NCBI GenBank assembly: GCA_023974075.1
Contig: CM043792.1
Coordinates: 24,408,514 to 24,472,513 of the forward strand
Direction: 5' to 3'
Length of the DNA: 64,000 bases
From: Chaenocephalus aceratus
Taxonomy: Eukaryota; Chordata; Actinopteri; Perciformes; Channichthyidae
The position numbers and the translations under genes were made by a program. This document shows positions 49,963-64,000 of the stretch, in pieces. The notes beneath the pieces are model-generated. The model had not been told where the DNA came from. It made no database searches and saw only the letters and a list, made by a program, of their open reading frames with translations. Positions within the stretch are counted from its first letter, which is position 1. Each line of letters starts with the position of its first letter.

Positions 49963-52102
49963 GCATTTTGTAAGGAAGGATTTACAGTTTCCTGTGGTGC
50001 TTTCCATTGTAATTGGGGTAATTGTAATACACATAATTAAATGTCTCCCTTTTCCAAACTCGAAATTATGCTCTTCTTGTGGTTGAATGAAAAAGGCAAG
50101 AACAAGTTTTGACCAAAGAAAATCTGTGATTATTCTGAACTGAATCTCCTTTGGCGTTTTGTAAGCAAATGTCAAAGGTTAATTGATATCGGTAATAGTT
50201 ATCTGTAATCATTTGCTTTATTAAAAGCAGGTTGTTAAGATAAGGCTTTCATTTCTCAAATGTGATTGCTTGATATGTTTATAACCAGATTGGAAGTGTT
50301 GACATCATTTTGATAATGAACGCTGTTATGACTCATTGTGGTCCCTCTGCCCGGTGATGCCATGCAGATCCAAATGGTGTTGATGTCAGTGCGTATTCAG
50401 GAAAGACAAAAAGAGCAGGCGTTGGTCATAGCAGCATGAAAGGTGCTGGTATATTTAACATTGGCGTTACAAAAAACATTTCAAACAAAGTGATGCTGTG
50501 TCATCGATTTCAAACAAATAGACATGGAAATCAATAAAACGACATGCTCCAACTTATGACAAGTGACATTCCCAAAAAAGGTAATTTTTTTTCATCAATG
50601 GATTCTTTTAATAACATTTTATAAGCAATAACATATTCCATTTTATAGAAAATAAACATCTCTAGGAAATACTATACACAATTATATTAGTACATCACAT
50701 CTTACATTTAAACAGCTTCAAATACTTATATACACCATTAAATAATGAGCTTCATAAAAGAGAACGTTTGGTGTGGCGTTTTTGCACTTTCTTTTATGCT
50801 CTAATACTTAAATATGTCTCTTTTTGATATGACCAGTACTTAAACTCACACCCTGTCCAGGGCGTTGTTACATAGCATGGAAGAGTGAAAGAGGCTACAT
50901 CTGAGATACACGAACAGATGGGAGTGTTATGAAATCTGGAGTGAATGTGTGTCTTTCTGCGATGTTGTTGTGGGTGAAATAATCATACATGATGGCAATG
51001 TTTAACAGTAATACTTCTGAACTGTACATAGATATGAGGTGAGATGACCTGACTCCCTGTTGGACCCTCGGAGCCCCGATTTGCAACCTGTCGAGTGATG
51101 ATGGCGTCGTCTACTGTATATTGAATGTGCACACAGTTGAAATGGGGTAACACTCTTGAACAGAGTTTAGTTTTTTCATTTTTTTCTGTTAATTTCGGAA
51201 TTACAACAAAGCCTGACATATACCAAGAGTGACGCAATGATGTTGTATAGTCATAATGCACATCAAAATACATCTCCGAAGATAAGAGCATTATAGTAAA
51301 ATACTGCGTCCATTTTTTTTCGGAACTCTTCAATATCAGAATATTTAGAACCTGTAAAGCACGTCAACATGTACAGTTCCTTTTTTGTTTCGTTTTGTCT
51401 CTTGTTTTAAACACACACATTGAGATAGTACATCCAGTGGTTGGCTGCTGCTGCTGCTGCTTTTTTGATGCAATGACATCTTGGAGACGAACTTCTTCAC
51501 TCACGCATAATGCCCAAACACACGGATGGTGTGGCTGTAGAATGACAATGTGATTATCCCACTCACACGCGCACAGACACACACGCATACACACTTCTTG
51601 GCTCACAGACAAGGTGGCCAGAGGGATGCTCCTGTCCAATCACTGTCCGCCAGGTGTCTGAATATGATAGCAACCCATCCGAAGGCAGAACACACACACG
51701 TTCCTCGCTCTGCATTTTAAGCAGCCCCCCCTGTGCACTGGGCTCTAGACACACAGTCTCCAAAGCGCAGTCTTTCCTCCTGTTAAACAGTGCCGCTGCC
51801 TTCTGCCTCCCAGTAAGGGGCTCAGTTGAGAAAACACATTTCCGGGCCGGGGTTCAGGGAGCAGCTGTTCTCTGCGGAGCCATTCTCCCGGGGTTTGTAT
51901 TGCTCCTACCTCCACCTCAGAGCAGCCTTTTTACCCTCCCCCATCTCCACTGGCTTGATGTGCCTGTCCGCCGTCAGTCATCCTTGTGTTTTTTTAGGTA
52001 TAGGTGGCTGTTAGGACAACATCTCTGTTTGCCTTGCTGGATAAGTGACGCCTTCCTGGCTGAGAGGTGGTGTTTGTGTTGGAGGTGATGAACTGGAATA
52101 TC
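49963..52102 (-). other. Convergent srebf1/rai1 3' ends; probable rai1 3'UTR
   Basis: The genes converge here. The right part should be the rai1 3'UTR on the minus strand. A minus-strand AATAAA lies at 50217-50222, which would give a 3'UTR of about 1.9 kb and place the two 3' ends within roughly 250 bp. No exon or element is otherwise seen. Confidence 0.45.
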
Positions 52103-62667
<10,565 letters not shown>

Positions 62668-63748
62668 AACTCTCTGCGTCTGTAGCCAGAGCTGGGAGGG
62701 GGAGGTGAGGTGAGACGGGAAAGGGGGGAAGGGGGGTTAGGGGTTCTGAAGGCAAGGAGAGAGGGGGCGAAAGAAAAGAGAGAAAAATACAAGGGTTAGC
62801 GCCGATGAGCTTCAGCCATTCTGCATTTCTCTTTTCATATAAAACATCTCTTTCTATTTTGACATCCACCAGGAGTTTAAGCAAGCATAAACTAGAACAC
62901 ACATGTACACATCCTGCCTACATACAGTATCATTTAGATTTTTTCACTCACAAATACAAATCTATATTCACTTTATTTTATATAATTTGATTTCACAACT
63001 ATAACGACAACAATATAATACTTTTTTCTTCTCCAGCTTTAAAGAAACTTTGAATGTGTTTGTACATGTCTCCGTGTAAGCCTCTCAAGATGGAGGTGGC
63101 AGACAGGTGAGGCGTGCAGTGCGTGTCTTCGGAAGGAAGGAGTAAGATGGGTGCAGGATTGTAGGCATAATCCTTATTGGTTCAAAGCACATTCTCAACT
63201 GAACTCACTTACAGAGCCTCTGTGGCTATTTAGCTTTCCAGCTGACTTTGTATAATGCATTATTCATTGTTATTGTTTTGGAACAAGCATGATCCCCAGA
63301 CTTAGCCCCTTTTTCATAACTACTCCAAGATATTAAAATGTACTTAAACAAATAATGTGAAGCGATTTTATCTGATTTATCTTTGATGCAGTGTTTCATA
63401 AGAGCTTCAACTGAGACTTGTTTTCTTCTCCTCTCTCCTCCCTGTCTTCCCCTGCACAGATGCAAACTCCAATTTCCTCCGAGGGGAAGTGGGAAGTCTT
63501 ACCGTGTGTATTTGCGCGCATGCTTTCAGTACACCAGCAGGGGGTTCATATGGTGTGTTTTTGGGTTGGTGTGATTGTTCCAGTGTGTGAGTGCATGTCT
63601 ATCTGTTATCTCTTTCCGGTGTATGCATGTGTGTGTGGGTGTTTTTGAGAGCGTGTTTATGCATTCATACAAAAAAGGAAGAAAGAAAGGAGGGGTGGAG
63701 AGTGTTCTGTTCTATAAAAGGAACAGAGTCACCTAGAGACGGAGCACT

Positions 63749-63795
<47 letters not shown>

Positions 63796-63879
63796 AGCCG
63801 GTTCCAGCACAATATTCCGGCATTCAGCCCGCCCCAGGGACAGTGGTGCATCCCACCAGAGGCACAGTAGCATTATTCA

Positions 63880-63935
<56 letters not shown>

Positions 63936-64000
63936 TGTGTGTGTATCTGTGTGTGAGGAAACAAAGCAGTGTGTGAATATAGCGTGCATATACTCGCATG
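62668..64000. other. Upstream intron / 5' region of rai1
   Basis: Just upstream of the rai1 ATG the minus strand reads CCCTCCCAG then CTCTGGCTACAGACGCAGAG, a likely acceptor for a 5'UTR exon, so the rest is probably intron with the promoter outside the window. (GT)n tracts lie at about 63750-63795 and 63880-63950. No coding exon is seen. Confidence 0.55.
63750..63950. repeat. Two (GT)n microsatellites
   Basis: About 63750-63795 and 63880-63950, separated by a non-repetitive 85 bp. Confidence 0.95.

Overview
The window looks like nuclear DNA from a teleost fish. Its genes are split by short introns, (CA)n/(GT)n and other microsatellites are dense, several non-autonomous hAT-type DNA transposons carry clean 8-bp target duplications, and every protein I could assemble aligns with vertebrate orthologues. 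It contains five genes of the conserved block that in human lies at 17p11.2 (the RAI1-SREBF1 region). From left to right: gid4 (-, 3.7-6.4 kb), drc3/lrrc48 (-, 7.1-10.5 kb), tom1l2 (+, 11.2-29.8 kb), srebf1 (+, 34.4-48.4 kb) and rai1 (-, 52.1-62.7 kb). All five coding regions were assembled exon by exon with consistent splice phases. Predicted lengths are 217, 512, 511 (536 with a cassette exon), 1247 and 2233 aa. Orthology is from my memory of the human proteins; no search was run. Relative order and orientation match human, except that ATPAF2, which lies between DRC3 and GID4 in human, is not there.

Layout: 1-3.3 kb is gene-poor and lies downstream of gid4. gid4 and drc3 run in tandem with about 640 bp between their coding parts. 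drc3 and tom1l2 are head to head over 673 bp, probably with a shared promoter (X-box-like motif, CCAAT box, GC box). tom1l2 has large introns carrying most of the transposons. Between tom1l2 and srebf1 (32.3-34.4 kb) lies a probable srebf1 promoter with an exact LDLR-type sterol regulatory element 18 bp from an inverted CCAAT box. srebf1 intron 1 holds a 1.65-kb hAT element with a decayed transposase, and intron 16 holds the miR-33 hairpin. srebf1 and rai1 converge at about 50 kb. rai1 has one giant coding exon followed by three small exons that complete its C-terminal zinc-binding domain, with long microsatellite-rich introns.

The genes are not an operon and do not form one pathway. srebf1 and its intronic miR-33 do form a known lipid unit: SREBP-1 drives fatty-acid synthesis, while miR-33 represses cholesterol export and fatty-acid oxidation genes. 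The others serve ubiquitin ligase substrate choice (gid4), ciliary motility (drc3), endosomal sorting (tom1l2) and chromatin (rai1).

The observations I rate highest are: two separate AT-AC introns with perfect U12-type signals in drc3, each confirmed by gap-free alignment to the human protein; a miR-33 hairpin with a miR-33a-type 5p arm inside srebf1; a frame-preserving candidate cassette exon in tom1l2; and a 19-copy 9-bp coding repeat in srebf1. I see no sign of a novel gene system such as a prokaryote-like cluster or CRISPR array.
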